DNA from: Aplectana chamaeleonis
Taxonomy: Eukaryota > Nematoda > Chromadorea > Rhabditida > Cosmocercidae
NCBI GenBank assembly: GCA_029168955.1
Contig: JAPDOI010001730.1
Location: forward strand, 1 to 64,000
Length of the DNA: 64,000 bases
Direction: 5' to 3'
Every line of letters starts with the position of its first letter. Position 1 is the stretch's first letter. Below the pieces are notes generated by a model. The model was not told the origin of the DNA. It did no database searches and worked only from the letters and a program-made list of their open reading frames with translations. Made by a program: the position numbers and the translations under genes. This document shows positions 1-11,584 of this stretch, piece after piece.

Positions 1-1267
1 GCCATTGTTTATGCAATAATTCTTTGCCCTTCGATCTTTGTAAAATGGCTTGACGGTGGTCTCGAAGACGGGTCAAACGATGGATCTGAGCAGACTGCCG
101 TAACGGACCTCTTCGGATAGATCGAGTCGCTGAATGAAAAATTGAGAGTACAGCTCTGGAGAAAACTTTGCTGGAGTAAAACTTGTTGATGGTCGAAAAT
201 CCATCCAGTATAGTGTGGTTGTCGCCAAGATCATTTATGCCGATCGTCAAAGATGGAATCATGTTATTCAGGTTGTCTAATCCTGAGTGGTAACCAAGGC
301 AGGGTCTCGGCTGATGGGTCGGCCTGCAAGCACTCCAGAGGTCGGCTGGGGGAGCAAGCTAATATGAGGAGTTGAAACACAGGCCAAAAGACCATTACGA
401 GAAAGCGGATCAGCAACCGGCAAATTTTCCTGTTTCTTACTCCCCGGCTACTCAGGACTTCTCCACCGCTCCTCTCTAACTTGCACTGCAGAGAAATGCG
501 TAATCTTCATGCATCTTATTTAAGAGTCTGTTCCCAGCTGGACAACGTGCCGGCAACCGCTATTATCTGGAATTCGACAAGACCGCCGAAAATGTTGTGT
601 ATAAAGCTGTGCCGGCCATAGTAAGTGTCGTCTTTTCCTTATGCTTTCAAATAGCGCACAATAGCCTTTGACCTATATTATTACGCAAACGCTTCTCACC
701 AAACGGCAGACTCCCAGAGAGGTGCGGCTGAAGGTAGTGTTCAGAATGAATGCGGTCGTTGAGTTCCCCTGGGAATCGTGTAATCCGGGGCCCATTGCGA
801 CGACAAAAAGGCTGGAAACGATGCATACGCGCTTGTAGCTTGCCACTAATGTGTAGAGGATTATGCTGCACTGTCTGTTCGCTCGTTGCTTACTCCATCA
901 CGATGTTTATATGAGAAGCCATGGGCGTAGCCGAACGATGTGTGAACGGCAACGTCGAGTTGCATTGCCATGGGAAGCTGATCAAAGGTTTGTTGATTGA
1001 ATCTGGGCCCAGTTGCGCAAAAAAAAAGGTGCTTGCAATGAAGTCGACAAGAAGGGTGTGGTTATCTCCCAACGCCTTCTTCTTCATCTGGAAGAATGAT
1101 TGCGCTTCCTGTGACCTGGTCCCAAATTCTTGCAGCTTCTTAAATCGCCTTTATCTACATTCCTAAAGATTCTTCCATGTCCTCATTTTTGGCGTGATTT
1201 GGGAGTTTGGCCAAGTCTGTGAACAGACAGGGGAGGCTGCCTTTATTCGGGAGTGCATTGGCATTTC
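1..1267. other. unassigned sequence
   Basis: No convincing exon was found. A part at 240-640 has a coding-like GC content and may be decayed repeat. The two overlapping antisense frames at 890-1166 are not supported by any motif. Confidence 0.5.
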
Positions 1268-1876
1268 TTCACTTGTGACACACGCAGCTACAGTATCGCA
1301 CCGATGGCGGCGCAGCCAGTGCAGAGCCCGTTCTCCACACCCTATGACAGGCAGGCATAGACTTTCGCATGACCACCGTCCAGTCGTCCGTATGACCCAC
1401 GATCACGCCTTTGTGAGATGGTGAGTTTTTTAAACTTTTCTCTGCCGTTTTCTGTTATTCCGGTGATAATTCAAATGTCGTCGTATTACTAAAGGTTAGG
1501 GCATACATGAAGCTTTAGACAATCCTTCGCGTTACCAAGAAATGGAAAAACATTTGTTCTCATTTTTTACCAAACAAAATCTTCCTTTTTAACATTTATC
1601 TACTGTTTCCAAATCCATGGGTCATTTACTCCAGCATCCCATTACGACTTTATTAATATTTAAAATTCGTCATCGAAATAACATAAGCCGGTGAAAAAAT
1701 AATCAAACACTCACCTTCCCTGAGCATGATTGCCGGTCAAGTGACGAGAATGGAACGGTGGTCATGCGCAAAGTCGATGCCCGCCAGCATGGGGTGGGAA
1801 GAGAACGGGCTCGTCAGCAGACCGTGCCGCAGTGATGCATTACCGGTAGCAGCGTATGCGGGTGGGGAAAAGGGGG
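1268..1876. repeat. inverted repeat, ~160-bp arms, 285-bp loop
   Basis: The left arm (1268-1430) and the inverted right arm (1715-1876) share GAGCCCGTTCTC, CATAGACTTTCGCATGACCA-like and GACCACCGTCC segments, and both arms end at a GGTGAGT splice-donor-like word pointing into the loop. It could be a fold-back transposon or two inverted copies of an exon. No coding identity was recognised. Confidence 0.5.
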
Positions 1877-2099
1877 CTTGTGCAGCTCCTTTGAATAAAG
1901 GCAGTATAAATGATGAGTTCGGTTCACCAAAATGTGATAACAGCTCATATTTGAAGGCAGAGTTGATAACGCAAGCAGCCTTCGAGTTTTCATATAGGAA
2001 ATTGAACGGTGTTATATACCCACTGAAAACAAAATTTTGGGTAACTTGGTTAGAGAGAGAGCAATAAATAGCATATTACGTCATTAAAACCCAAATGAG

Positions 2100-2350
2100 T
2101 TATGTCCGCCCCGCCCACTATACTTCGGGCGACTCCGACAAAATTTTCGAATAGTCGAGTCTTCGAGTAACCTGAAATTCCGGTAAGCTTCGATTGATCG
2201 GAGTTTTCGATCAACTCGATTTTCGTACAAAATTTCGAATAATCGAGTTTTCGACTAATTAAATTTTTCCAAATTCCGAATAATCGAGTAGTCGAATGAC
2301 TCGAAGTCGACTGTTTCAGTCGATACCAAAACTCGACGACTCGACTCGAC
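2100..2350. repeat. TTCGA-rich degenerate repeats
   Basis: Many copies of TCGAATAATCGAGT-like words in both directions, for example at 2140-2180, 2230-2260 and 2275-2310, ending in GACTCGAAGTCGACTG. The period is irregular, so it may be a broken satellite or fold-back element. Confidence 0.5.
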
Positions 2351-2869
2351 ATAAGTATACCACACACTTGCACAGCTGTCAAGAAAGGGGGCTGTGCGAG
2401 CATACCGCATAGAAGTTTTAGGGCTGTAAAGTGTTTCTAACCGTTCAAGACAATGTATTTGCCATGGGTCTCCGATCTTTCGATCACCGATAAAAACTCT
2501 ACGACTGTCTTTATCGGGAGCTCTTCTGCCGTTAATGCAATATTTTGCAGGTAGTTGGAAAAAGAACCCCGAAATCATGACCATATTGTTCTAGAATCGA
2601 GAGCTTCTCTCCTTTGTTTATCAAATTTGTCTTTTTTCTACTGCTTCTTTTAGCCTCAAGCACTGGCAGAGAAGTGCTCTTGGTGAATTCTGGAGGAGAA
2701 CAGCTGTGTGACGTTTCTTCTTGGTTTCCACTCAGAAGTGGTCAAGTGTGACCAATGAGTTCCTTTTCCTCCTACATCTGAATGAGACGTCAAGCAGGTT
2801 CTCAATCATATCACATGCTCCTTTGAATCTATTCCTCTCTCGGGAGTCCTGAGTAGAGTGAGGACCGAA

Positions 2870-3462
2870 TATTCGAGTTCCTGAATAAATATTCGAATTC
2901 CTTTCGAACGGAATTCTTATTCGAACATCTCGAATATTCGAAAAGTGTGAATATTCTAACATTATTCGAATTCGATCTATTCGCAAAAGGTAAAAATTCG
3001 AACATTATTCGAGAGTCTCGACTATTCGCAAAGAGTGAATAATTCGAATATTATTCGGAATTCGACTATTAGGAAAAGGTGAATATTCGAATATTATTCG
3101 AATCTCGACTATTCGGCAAAAGGTGAATATTCGAATATTATTCGAATTCGACTATCTGGGAAAGGTGAAATATCTCGAATATTATCCAAACTCGAACTAT
3201 TCGCAGAAGGGTGTAATATTCGAATATTATTCCGGGAATTCGACTATTCGGAAAAGGTGAATAATTCGAATATTGTCTGAATTCGACTATTCGGGAAAGG
3301 TGAATATTTCGAATATTATTCGAATTCGACTATTCGCAAAAGGTGAATATTCCGAATATTATCTCGGAATTGACTATTCGGCAAAAGGTGAATATTCGAA
3401 CATAATCTCAGATTCGATTATTCGCAGAGGTGATATTCGGAACGTTATTTCAATTTGAATAC
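2870..3462. repeat. tandem satellite, about 42-bp unit
   Basis: About 13-14 degenerate copies of a unit containing GAATTCGACTATTCGCAAAA and GGTGAATATTCGAATATTATTC. Short open frames here are by-products of the repeat. Single-base indels between units are frequent. The flank to the left (2830-2870) is unique. Confidence 0.9.
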
Positions 3463-4339
3463 CTGAGCTGATTTTAACAGAAAATATTGAAATCAGCTCT
3501 AATGTATGAAGGAATCGACTTATACCTTTCAAGAATGATGATTCATTTTCTTCACTACCTCCATTGTTCCATTTTCCCTGAACGCAAGAGCTGCAATTTT
3601 TTCCCGCACCGTCTGGATAAGGCTACTGGGGCGGTTCTAATAGGGGGGAGCCAACATGGCAATCGCACTTGGCCACACTCCCATTTTTTTCTATATCACC
3701 GCTGCGCAATGATAACAGCAACTATAGCTTCTGTTGGGTGGAGCCATGTATCTTCACTCAGCCTCTCACCTCTGGTGCAGGTGGAAGGGGGGAACATGAT
3801 TGGGAAAACCGGTGAGAAACCGGTGAAACGCCACGAAAAGAAAACGTAGAAAGTGACCCAACACCATGGGCGTAAGCTTCATTTTTAAGATTGGGTGGGT
3901 GTCACTGCCGGTTTTTTCGGCCACATAACTTTTTTGTGCTTGGGAGACAGAATTCTGCGCGTCAACTTGCGCTTCCAGTTTGGAAAAATATTCTCTCGAG
4001 TCCTCCAGCCTGATTCATTTTTAATACGAAACACCGGTTTTTCGCCTATAACTTTTTAACCTGATGAGGGTTGCTTTCTTGGAAATCTACGATAAAATTC
4101 CTGCGTCGAACGCAACTTCTTCGCCTTTCTCGCGCCGGGGTGGAGTATGCAAATATGAGTAGAGTAATTAGTATATCTGATAAAATTCGTGCTTTTAGAA
4201 GAGATGCTAGTCGTTACCTACGTCGTAGAGAAACAGATTCCCTTTCAGTTGTCTAACTTGTAACGTAAGAAGCTGCAAATTTGTTGTTTTTTGATTTACA
4301 TGTTGTGTTGTTGCCATATGCGCTTGCGCGTGTAATAAA
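3463..4339. other. unassigned sequence
   Basis: Between a satellite and a fold-back element. The 120-aa open frame at 3487-3849 shows no motif. A 61-aa frame at 4071-4256 is Arg-rich and likewise unsupported. Confidence 0.5.
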
Positions 4340-5005
4340 AGTAAAAGTAAAAGAATGATTCTATCCAAAAGGGGTCTTCCAAGCAAAAGAGGTTTGGTGC
4401 GCGCCAGAAACGTTCCAACAAAAAGGGAACAATAGGAAAGTGAAATGAGGAGAGTGTACAAAAAGTGAACAATATTTTCTCCAAGCGATATTCTCGGTCG
4501 ACTCTTCTACACAGCGAAAACAAACCGTTGTGGTATTCCACGTTGAAGAGCGTAATGGTTTTTGAAAAAAAGGACTTCTTCGTTCACTAGATTATGTGAG
4601 AATACTCTTGCTTGATGTTGTATTTCGATTGTTTCATTTTTCCCAAGAGCTTTCGGAGCTAACGGTCTGTTCTGGCTAGTTTGAAATCATCTCTTTCAAT
4701 GAAAACGATCAGATACAAAACATACATGTATATTTTTAACGGTTCTCGCATGATCAGAGTTATTCTTTGGAACTACAAAGTACTTCTCTGAGTAGAATAC
4801 CACAACGGTTTGTTTTCGCTGTGTAGAAGAGTCAGACTGGGAGAAATATCGCTTGAGAAAAATATTGTCTCACGTTTTGTACACTCTCCTCATTTCACTT
4901 TCCTATTGTTCCCTTTGTTGGAACGTTTCGGCGCGCACCAAACCTCTTTGCTTCTGGAAGACCCCTTTTTGGATAGAATTGTTCATTTCTTTTTCCTGAT
5001 ATTAC
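4340..5005. mobile_element. fold-back element, ~195-bp arms
   Basis: The left arm (4340-4543) and the inverted right arm (4793-5005) match over nearly their full length, including AAAGAGGTTTGGTGCGCGCC and CAGCGAAAACAAACCGTTGT. A 250-bp loop separates them. The peptides seen on the minus strand at 4296-4541 and on the plus strand at 4810-5031 are the same sequence read from the two arms, not genes. Confidence 0.8.
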
Positions 5006-5087
5006 GCAGTAATATCCCTGAAAATCGTTAATTCAATACTTAGATCAATCTTTTTCGGACTGATGCGATAATCAGTAAGCTAAATCA

Positions 5088-5392
5088 ACAGACGATTATA
5101 AGTTGCCATCGGAACAAAAATTCTCACCGTAAACAAAATTCATGATAAACTATTTGATAAAGAGTAGGGTATAAAAGAAATTGAGAGCGGGGTGTTTTTA
5201 TCCTCACACCGTCTCTTTTTGTCTGGAGTGTAAGGGGCTGAAGCTGAACAGACTAGGGTTTAGGGAAACAGCCTCTACTGGTTATAAAGATATCACGATG
5301 TTATCTGGGCCTAAACATGGAAAACTCTGGCAAGAAAAAACTAAGCGACACTTCCTGGTGAGAATTTTGTGTCCGATGGCAATTACTAAACT
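5088..5392. mobile_element. inverted-repeat element K, copy 1
   Basis: The ends read GACGATTATAAGTTGCCATC and, inverted, CGATGGCAATTACTAAACTTG. The same element occurs inverted at 39979-40285, where it interrupts another transposon; that gives its length as about 305 bp. It contains no open frame worth noting. Confidence 0.7.
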
Positions 5393-5487
5393 TGTGCCAT
5401 CAAGTTGTGAAGCACGCAACAAATGAAGAGCAACCATCACATTTCGCGGCAATACGCAACATACTCAAAAATGAGCCGCCTCCTTGC

Positions 5488-5938
5488 TCTTTCCACGACG
5501 TCTTGAAGACGTCATTTGAAGCCCGATGCACTTTTCACGACGTTCGGATGACGTCATCAGAAGCCCGATGCACTTTTGACGACGTCCCGATGACGTCATC
5601 AGAAGCCCGAAGCACTTTTCGCGACATCCCGATGACGTCATCAGAAGCCCGAAGCATGCTTCACGACGTCCCGATGACGTCATCAGAAGCCCGAAGCATT
5701 TTTCACGGCGTCCCGATGACGTCATCAGAAGCCCGAAGCATTTTTCACGGCGTCCCGATGACGTCATCAGAAGCCAGATGCACTTTTCACAACGTCCCGA
5801 TGACGTCATCAGAAGCCAGATGCACTTTTCACGACGTCCTGATGACGTCATCAAAAGCCAGATGCACTTTTCACGACGTCCCGATGACGTCATCAGAAGC
5901 CCGAAGCATTTTTCACGACGTCCTGATTACGCCATCTG
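5488..5938. repeat. 42-bp tandem satellite carrying TGACGTCA in each unit
   Basis: About ten and a half units of 42 bp, centred on CCCGATGACGTCATCAGAAG and CACTTTTCACGACGTC. Nine units have a perfect TGACGTCA palindrome (the CRE/ATF consensus). Because 42 is a multiple of three, both strands stay open: plus 5392-5961 repeats MTSSEARCTFHDVP and minus 5893-5465 repeats MTSSGRREKCIWLL. Units are highly uniform, so the array is young or homogenised. A decayed relative lies at 44720-45115. Confidence 0.92.
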
Positions 5939-6319
5939 AATCCCCACTCACGTACAGATAGATTACTTACCAGCCTACGTACCCCCTACCAACTTACCTG
6001 TCTGCCAAGTTGATTGCAGCTACCATTGGCAGTGGCTATTAACAGTGAGGAGTGAAAAGCGTGACGGCCTACGGCCTACGGCGCACACCATGAAAATTTC
6101 TTAAGCTTTCGGGCTCATAACTTTGTTATTTGTGAACCGATTTGGCTGAAATTTGAACAGCAGGTGTCTTCTGGACCCCTTCACTTATATCCAGTAGGAA
6201 ATCTTCAGAAATGCTGTTTTAAAGATTCTATAAACTATTTTATAAAATTCTAGGTGATCACAAGGCCTAGGCAAAACCAAACCTCTCCAGCCGCTTCGCG
6301 GCTGGAGCGATATATCGGG

Positions 6320-6500
6320 TTCCTAACTTTGCTCGCTCCATAAGCCAGCCAGGTCGGTGGAGCCGAGCCCCGTTGTTGGCTCCAGCAGAACTCTGCGTCT
6401 CTCATTTAAACCATAGAGGCAAAAGCACCCTATGGAGATAACTATGGAGCTGGGCTCCACCAATCTGGCTGGCTTATGGGGCAAGCAAAGTTAGTTAGGC
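6320..6500. repeat. hairpin element, ~50-bp arms
   Basis: CCTAACTTTGCTCGCTCCATAAGCCAGCC on the left matches, inverted, CTGGCTGGCTTATGGGGCAAGCAAAGTTAG on the right. The GGAGCCGAGCCC/GAGCTGGGCTCC pair extends the stem. A short AT-balanced loop lies between. Confidence 0.7.
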
Positions 6501-6779
6501 ACCTTCTGGAATAAGCCCCTTTAGGCTAAGTGAGAGCGGAAAAGTTGATTTGTTTGTAGCATTCTTTGCGTTATAGCCCGTACAGGTTTAGAGATGAGTC
6601 GTGCCTTATTAATTTCCATTGTACCAGGCCGTCCAATAATTCCTGGTCCGAAAATTTTCACAATTCTATAATTTTCCCTTAGAAGAGTTGATAATATCAG
6701 GCAAGTGTAAGAACCGTCTAGAAGGTTTTCCAAAGTTCTACGCTTGGGGTATATAAGGCGCAGTCGCCGTTCCGTCTAG

Positions 6780-7900
6780 CTACATCAGCTTACAAGGATC
6801 GCCAAGGTCGAATCTCGTACCTTCGTGTACTACGAGTTGCTGCTGTGCAACGACACGGCAACCGCTGTCGCCAACATCTGCAGAGCGTGCAAGGAGGATG
6901 CCAGTGTCCGCAACGCACAGTCAGCCGCTGGTTTAATCTGCTCTTCGAGAGCGGCGACACGAGCCTCGGGAAGACAGGGAGCACAGCGGAGGCCTTTACG
7001 GTGGATGATGACGAAGTCCGTCGCTGTATGTGAAGGAGAAGCCGGAAGCCACCACCCGTGAACTGGCGACGACGCTCGGCTGCAGCAAGTCCACCATCCA
7101 CAATCGACTCACCTACTTACTCGGCTACTCTCAAAGCTTCTGGCCCGTTGGATCCCCACCGTCTGACGGATAACAAGCAGTAGCCGCGTGGCCGTCTGCC
7201 AGTCCCCTGCTCCTTCGTCCGCATCGCAAGGAGTTTCTCGAGGACCTGGTCACTGGGGACGATGAGCTGGCTCTCTACGACAACGTCGCCCGCCGTGCCG
7301 TCTGGATCCCGCGCGGAGAAGGGCCGCCGACGACGCCGAAAGCCGGACCTGCAATCTCCGCTGAAGATCATGCTCTGCTGCTGGTGGACACCAAGGGCAT
7401 GATGTACTTCGAGCTTCTCCCGCAAGGCAGGACGGTCACCGCCTCCATCTACACCGCTGATCCGGGGCCTCTGAGAAACCAGCCGCCGCCATCTGCTGGA
7501 GAAAGCGTCCCCTGACGGGCCCCGGTCAACCCTGTTGCACGACAACGCGTCGTCCCCTCGTGGCGAAGCGCGAGACCCAGCAGAAGTTGGCGACGCTCGG
7601 CTGGGAGAGACTGCGTTGCCCATCCGCCGTATTCCCCGGACCTCGCCCCCTTTGACTACTTCATTTGTTCCGCCCGCTGAAGCACCATTTGGCCGGAAGA
7701 AAATTCACCAACTACGACAACCTCAAATCCGGACAGCATCGACGACTTCTTCTCGAGTCGCAGCCCCCGGAGTTCTGGGCGAAGGGCATCGGCGACTCTG
7801 CTCCAATCGGATGGGCCACTCTCAGACGTTCGCTGTTGTCCACAGGACACGCAATGAGATGTCACCTCACGCAATGCTCCCTGTAGACATCCAAAAGGGG
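6780..7900 (+). pseudogene. mariner transposase (decayed, DD34D type)
   Basis: The frame changes several times, but the protein order is that of a mariner transposase. The N-terminus FVYYELLLCNDTATAV begins at about 6826, with VSRWFNLLFESGDTSL (first helix-turn-helix) near 6918. The second DNA-binding part is EATTRELATTLGCSKSTIHN at about 7038-7098. The catalytic aspartates are seen in VTGDDELALYDN (7250), LLHDNA (7533) and YSPDLAPFDYF (7631). The tail RPLKHHLAGRKFTNYD is at 7676. The enzyme would cut and paste DNA at TA sites. At least four frameshifts make it inactive. I could not place its terminal repeats with certainty. Confidence 0.9.
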
Positions 7901-8102
7901 CATGGATCGCCCTCGAGAACTGCCCGTCGCCCCCTCCTTGGTGCCGTGTAGTAGACAACTCTATCCGCGGGAACGCTTTCGCTGTAGACATCCCATCGGA
8001 GGAGGATCTCCATCTCGATTCAGCGTTCACATCCTATCAACACCCTGTAGACCTGATATTAATATCCCAGTGAAGCATAAAACCGCTTTATGACGTCACC
8101 CC

Positions 8103-8931
8103 TTGAGGGCAGCATACACACTTTCACAAACATGGTGGAGATAACAGCATAAATAGGACCGCACGGCTCCTACCATGTCGTCTTACGACGTTTGAAGCGC
8201 CAAAAACTATCCAGGATGATTAACAATATGTGGATTGAATGTTTACTGCAAATCTGGCCTTCCACGTCTGTATTTCCCAATTCCGATCGAGTACGAGAAT
8301 TAGAAATGAAACTTGAGAGTGCAACATGTGTGATGAGATAGAGTGATAAAGCACTATCTCAGCTGGGAGCGCACGAGAGAAATAGCTTGATTTGCTTGAT
8401 TGTAACATGTCTGCATACCAATTAACTCTCGTCTATTTTGGAGAATGCCGCTCTACTTGGCTGGCTTTTTGAAATGTTGTTTCTCTCGTGCATTCCCATT
8501 TGTTAATGCTATCACTCTAACTTATCACATGTTTTCTCAAAATCTTCTCTTTTTTCTTTTCTCTTCTCTTTTCTCATTTCCTCGTACTCGAATGGGTGGG
8601 AAAACACTGGCGTGGGAAGGCAAGATTTGCCCAAAAATTGCCAAGTTATATCCTGTTTCCTGAGTGTGTGATTTACTTCCGTTCTAGTAGCGTGCGTCTA
8701 CAGGTGCGTACGCTGCGTCTCCTTCTCCCCACAATTTCGCTGTCTCTACTCTTTCGCTCCGCACAAGCGCAAGCGAGAGAACAGAGTAAATCCGGCTCGG
8801 AACCAGAGGATATTGCCATCCTGGATGGTTTTTGGCGCTTCAAACATATTTGACGAGACATGGTAGGGGCCGTGCGGTCCCATTTATGCTGTTACCTCGA
8901 CCACGTTTGTGAGCGTGTATGCTGCCTTTAA
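8103..8931. mobile_element. TTAA-type element I0, long fold-back
   Basis: The outer arms 8103-8217 and 8816-8931 match for about 115 bp, starting TTGAGGGCAGCATACACAC and ending GTGTATGCTGCCTTTAA. The inner parts also pair (8240-8390 with 8480-8640), so most of the element is one long hairpin. The right arm is interrupted at about 8683-8815 by a GC-rich block resembling the N elements. It shares its terminus (TTAAAGGCAGCATACAC) with I1 at 42159. Confidence 0.85.
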
Positions 8932-9064
8932 ACGGCGGTACGCCTTCTTTCGTAAACTTGGGTGATGAGGCCTCGATTTTCCTTATTTCAGTTCTGTGAT
9001 CTCAAGCGGAACAGAGAAATTGGACCCTATCAATCAAATTTTCTAGAGAAAACTAACATTGGCG

Positions 9065-9188
9065 TGATCCTAATGAGACTTTTCTTTCCTCTTTGGAGGT
9101 TGGCGCAAACTCGGTGCACCTACGTAATAGCATATGACACCGAGTTCGCGCCAACCTTCGAGAGTAAACGCGAGGTCTCATTAGGATC
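9065..9188. repeat. 124-bp hairpin element
   Basis: GATCCTAATGAGAC, AGGTTGGCGC and ACTCGGTG in the left half pair with CACCGAGTTCGCGCCAACCT and GTCTCATTAGGATC in the right half. It is almost a perfect palindrome with a loop of about 25 bp. Confidence 0.8.
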
Positions 9189-9979
9189 TATACCGACGTT
9201 ACATTATTTTAATAATGATGTCCTTATGCGGACTACACTCTACTGCTCCCAAATGAACTACTATAAGTTATACAAACCATTCCAAATGAAATGTACTTTT
9301 CTAGAGCCAGTTTCGGACGTGGAGTCCAAATATGCCCTTTGCACCTGCCTAGAGTCACCCTGGAAAACGTTATAGCAGTTTTTTTTTCTCCGATTTTTGT
9401 ACCTATTGCACCCTCGAAAAAGCGCATTAAGTTTATGAAAATCCGGAAACAGACCTCATAATCGTGTTGAGGGCCCGAAACAGCCCCCCAAGGCAAAGTT
9501 TGGTTGGAAAGCGCATTCTCCGAGCTATGTGCAGACTGGATGGGCGTTCTTTGCCTTGCATGGATTTTCGGCTCAGCGTTCAGTTATATCAATTACGAGG
9601 TACAGAAAGCGTGTTGAAAAAAATTTTCTCCAGATTTGAACTTGTGCAAAATTCAACCTGGGGGTGGGATTTGTGGTGCTGATCTACTTGAATCTGGAGG
9701 TCTATCACCTGTGGTTTTTCCTAAGTTCGGACTAAATTTGTTCATAACTTCCCACCGGCAGAAAAATTAGACGGCAAAATCGACTTTCGACGATTTCTGG
9801 AATGTGACAAAAGATGTGGCTCAAATCGTTCTTTGGGGTTTATTTGAAGTGCTCCACGACGAATCTGATGTCAGTTTATATATTTTTGACAGCTTACGAT
9901 AGATTACGTTGGGTATACGGTATAAGTTAAATAATGAACGAAATTTTTGAAAAAATTTCGATATTTTTTCGTTCGTTCG

Positions 9980-10520
9980 AAAATTCGTCGAGCAACAAAC
10001 AGAGAACGTGCTGCTAGGGAGCACGTGCTCTTATAGTGTTTCAGATTACAGCACGTGCCCCGACAAATAAAACTTTCAATGCGTGCATGATACACATTCA
10101 ACTCGATGAAAAAAGGATTTCCCAAAAATGGAAACAATGCGAAAAACTCTTGAGGCGGGACACAGATGCCGGCAGCTGCGTGCTGGTTCAATTCACACTC
10201 AGTTTGCGGTGCTTTGCATGCCCAGCCGCTGGAAACCTCGTCCAACCACCAATCGCGGCCCCAGATGGTGCCCGGCGAGCTGGCCGAGTCGCATGTCGGT
10301 GCGTGCCGGGCGCGTCGCGTGCCGATGTGCACCTACGATAACGCTGGACTAGCTTGCAGCACGTGCTCCTGCGATTAAGTTTTGCAACACGTGCTCCTAC
10401 GGTGAAATTTTGCAGCACGCGCTGCTTTTTGGAGCACGTCCCTGCAATACGCTCTCTCTTTTTCAATGGGAGTGGTCACTCGAGTTGGATTACATATTCT
10501 GACACGCATTCGGCACGCAA
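9980..10520. mobile_element. GC-rich inverted-repeat element E, copy 1
   Basis: This is the reverse complement of 24646-25195 with divergence. It carries the E-box palindromes GGAGCACGTGCTC (10019) and GCACGTGCTCCTG (10359) and a GC-rich core (10240-10330). The left end is eroded; the right end reads GAGTTGGATTACATATTCTGA and CACGCATTCGGC. Several overlapping short open frames here are not genes. Confidence 0.7.
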
Positions 10521-11449
10521 CATTTTTGAGCTCGCAAGGTTCTCCATTTTGCTGATCCAGGACTACGCTAGAACGGCTCACCTTGTTAACTCAGAAAAGG
10601 CTAATATCGGATAACTACGCTTATTTTTTTGAATCTATAATTTTTTCATCTCGCTACATTTACCTTTCCTCGAGAATTGACAACATGGATGGGAATCAGG
10701 GTAAATAAACAGCCCCTGAATGATCAGAGATTCCTGACAAACAACTAAAATGACGCAAAATGACACACATAAAGCGGGATGGAAAACAAAATCTGCCTAC
10801 GAAGGCAGTTGCCTGAAAGCTCCGTAAACCACGGAAACCTTCGGGTCCATCACGGGGAACTCCGCAAGGTGCATCTCTCGGCATGCCACCAACACCCCCT
10901 TCCACGGAAAGACGTTATTAAAAAGCGAATCACATGATCTCTTTATAATTAAAAAAAGAGAAGAATTACCATAGGAAGTCAACAGCATCATCAAAAATAA
11001 AACGAATTGCAAATCTCATATAACCGAAAATGAGAACTTGGGCGGCACGATTCTTCGTGATACATCGATTGATGGACGCCAATTACTTCACCGCCCCTCC
11101 CGCGAATGTTCTGTAGAACAGCTCATCGACCTGCGCAGCCGTAGACATCCCGAATTGACGTCCTGTGGACAACAAACAACTCGGTCTGCGTCGGTTTCAG
11201 TGCACTTGGCGGATTGCCGGTCGATGGTTGCTGTTTAACAGCCCGTCGCCCTGTCGCTCAACAGTTAAGCACACCGACGACTCCGCGTAGAGCTGCCTGT
11301 TCGCCAGCGGTGACTCCGTTCTGAACGGATCGATCGTAAACTGTAGACAAACAGCGAAACCGTCTGAGCTGCTGTGGATAAGCATGTGATGATTATATTG
11401 TTGATTAGACTTGTTTTTCAATAAAGTTGAAAAAATTAAAAGTGGTGAA
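10521..11449. other. unassigned, partly mariner-flank-like
   Basis: 10521-11037 shows nothing clear. 11038-11450 shares short phrases (GTAGACATCC, CCCGTCGCCC) with 7880-8000 and precedes a mariner-type end, so it may be a mariner remnant. Confidence 0.4.
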
Positions 11450-11484
11450 ATTTTCCGGACAAGAATTATTGACAACCTTGTAGG
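11450..11484. repeat. possible mariner terminal inverted repeat, solo
   Basis: TCCGGACAAGAATTATTGACAACCTTGTA resembles the outer end of a mariner element, which often reads as AGGTTGTCAATAATTCTTGTCC in the other direction. No matching opposite end was found near. It may belong with 11038-11450, which shares phrases such as TGTAGACATCCC with the mariner 3' flank around 7880-8000. This is a resemblance judged by eye. Confidence 0.35.
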
Positions 11485-11584
11485 TGGTAATAAAGCTTTG
11501 TAGAAGAAGAATTCAATCCTTGTTATTGCTTCTTTTCGCTCACTTCTGTAGCTGCGCCGATATTGCTGTGGATGCTTAAATTAT

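Noticed and set aside
4296..5031. Two similar peptides on opposite strands
   Set aside because: They are the two arms of one fold-back element.
5488..5938. CRISPR-like array
   Set aside because: Units are contiguous with no unique spacers, and the genome is eukaryotic.
5392..5961. 189-aa repetitive protein (and 142 aa antisense)
   Set aside because: Both frames are products of a 42-bp tandem repeat whose unit is a multiple of three; no splice context, no flanking domain.
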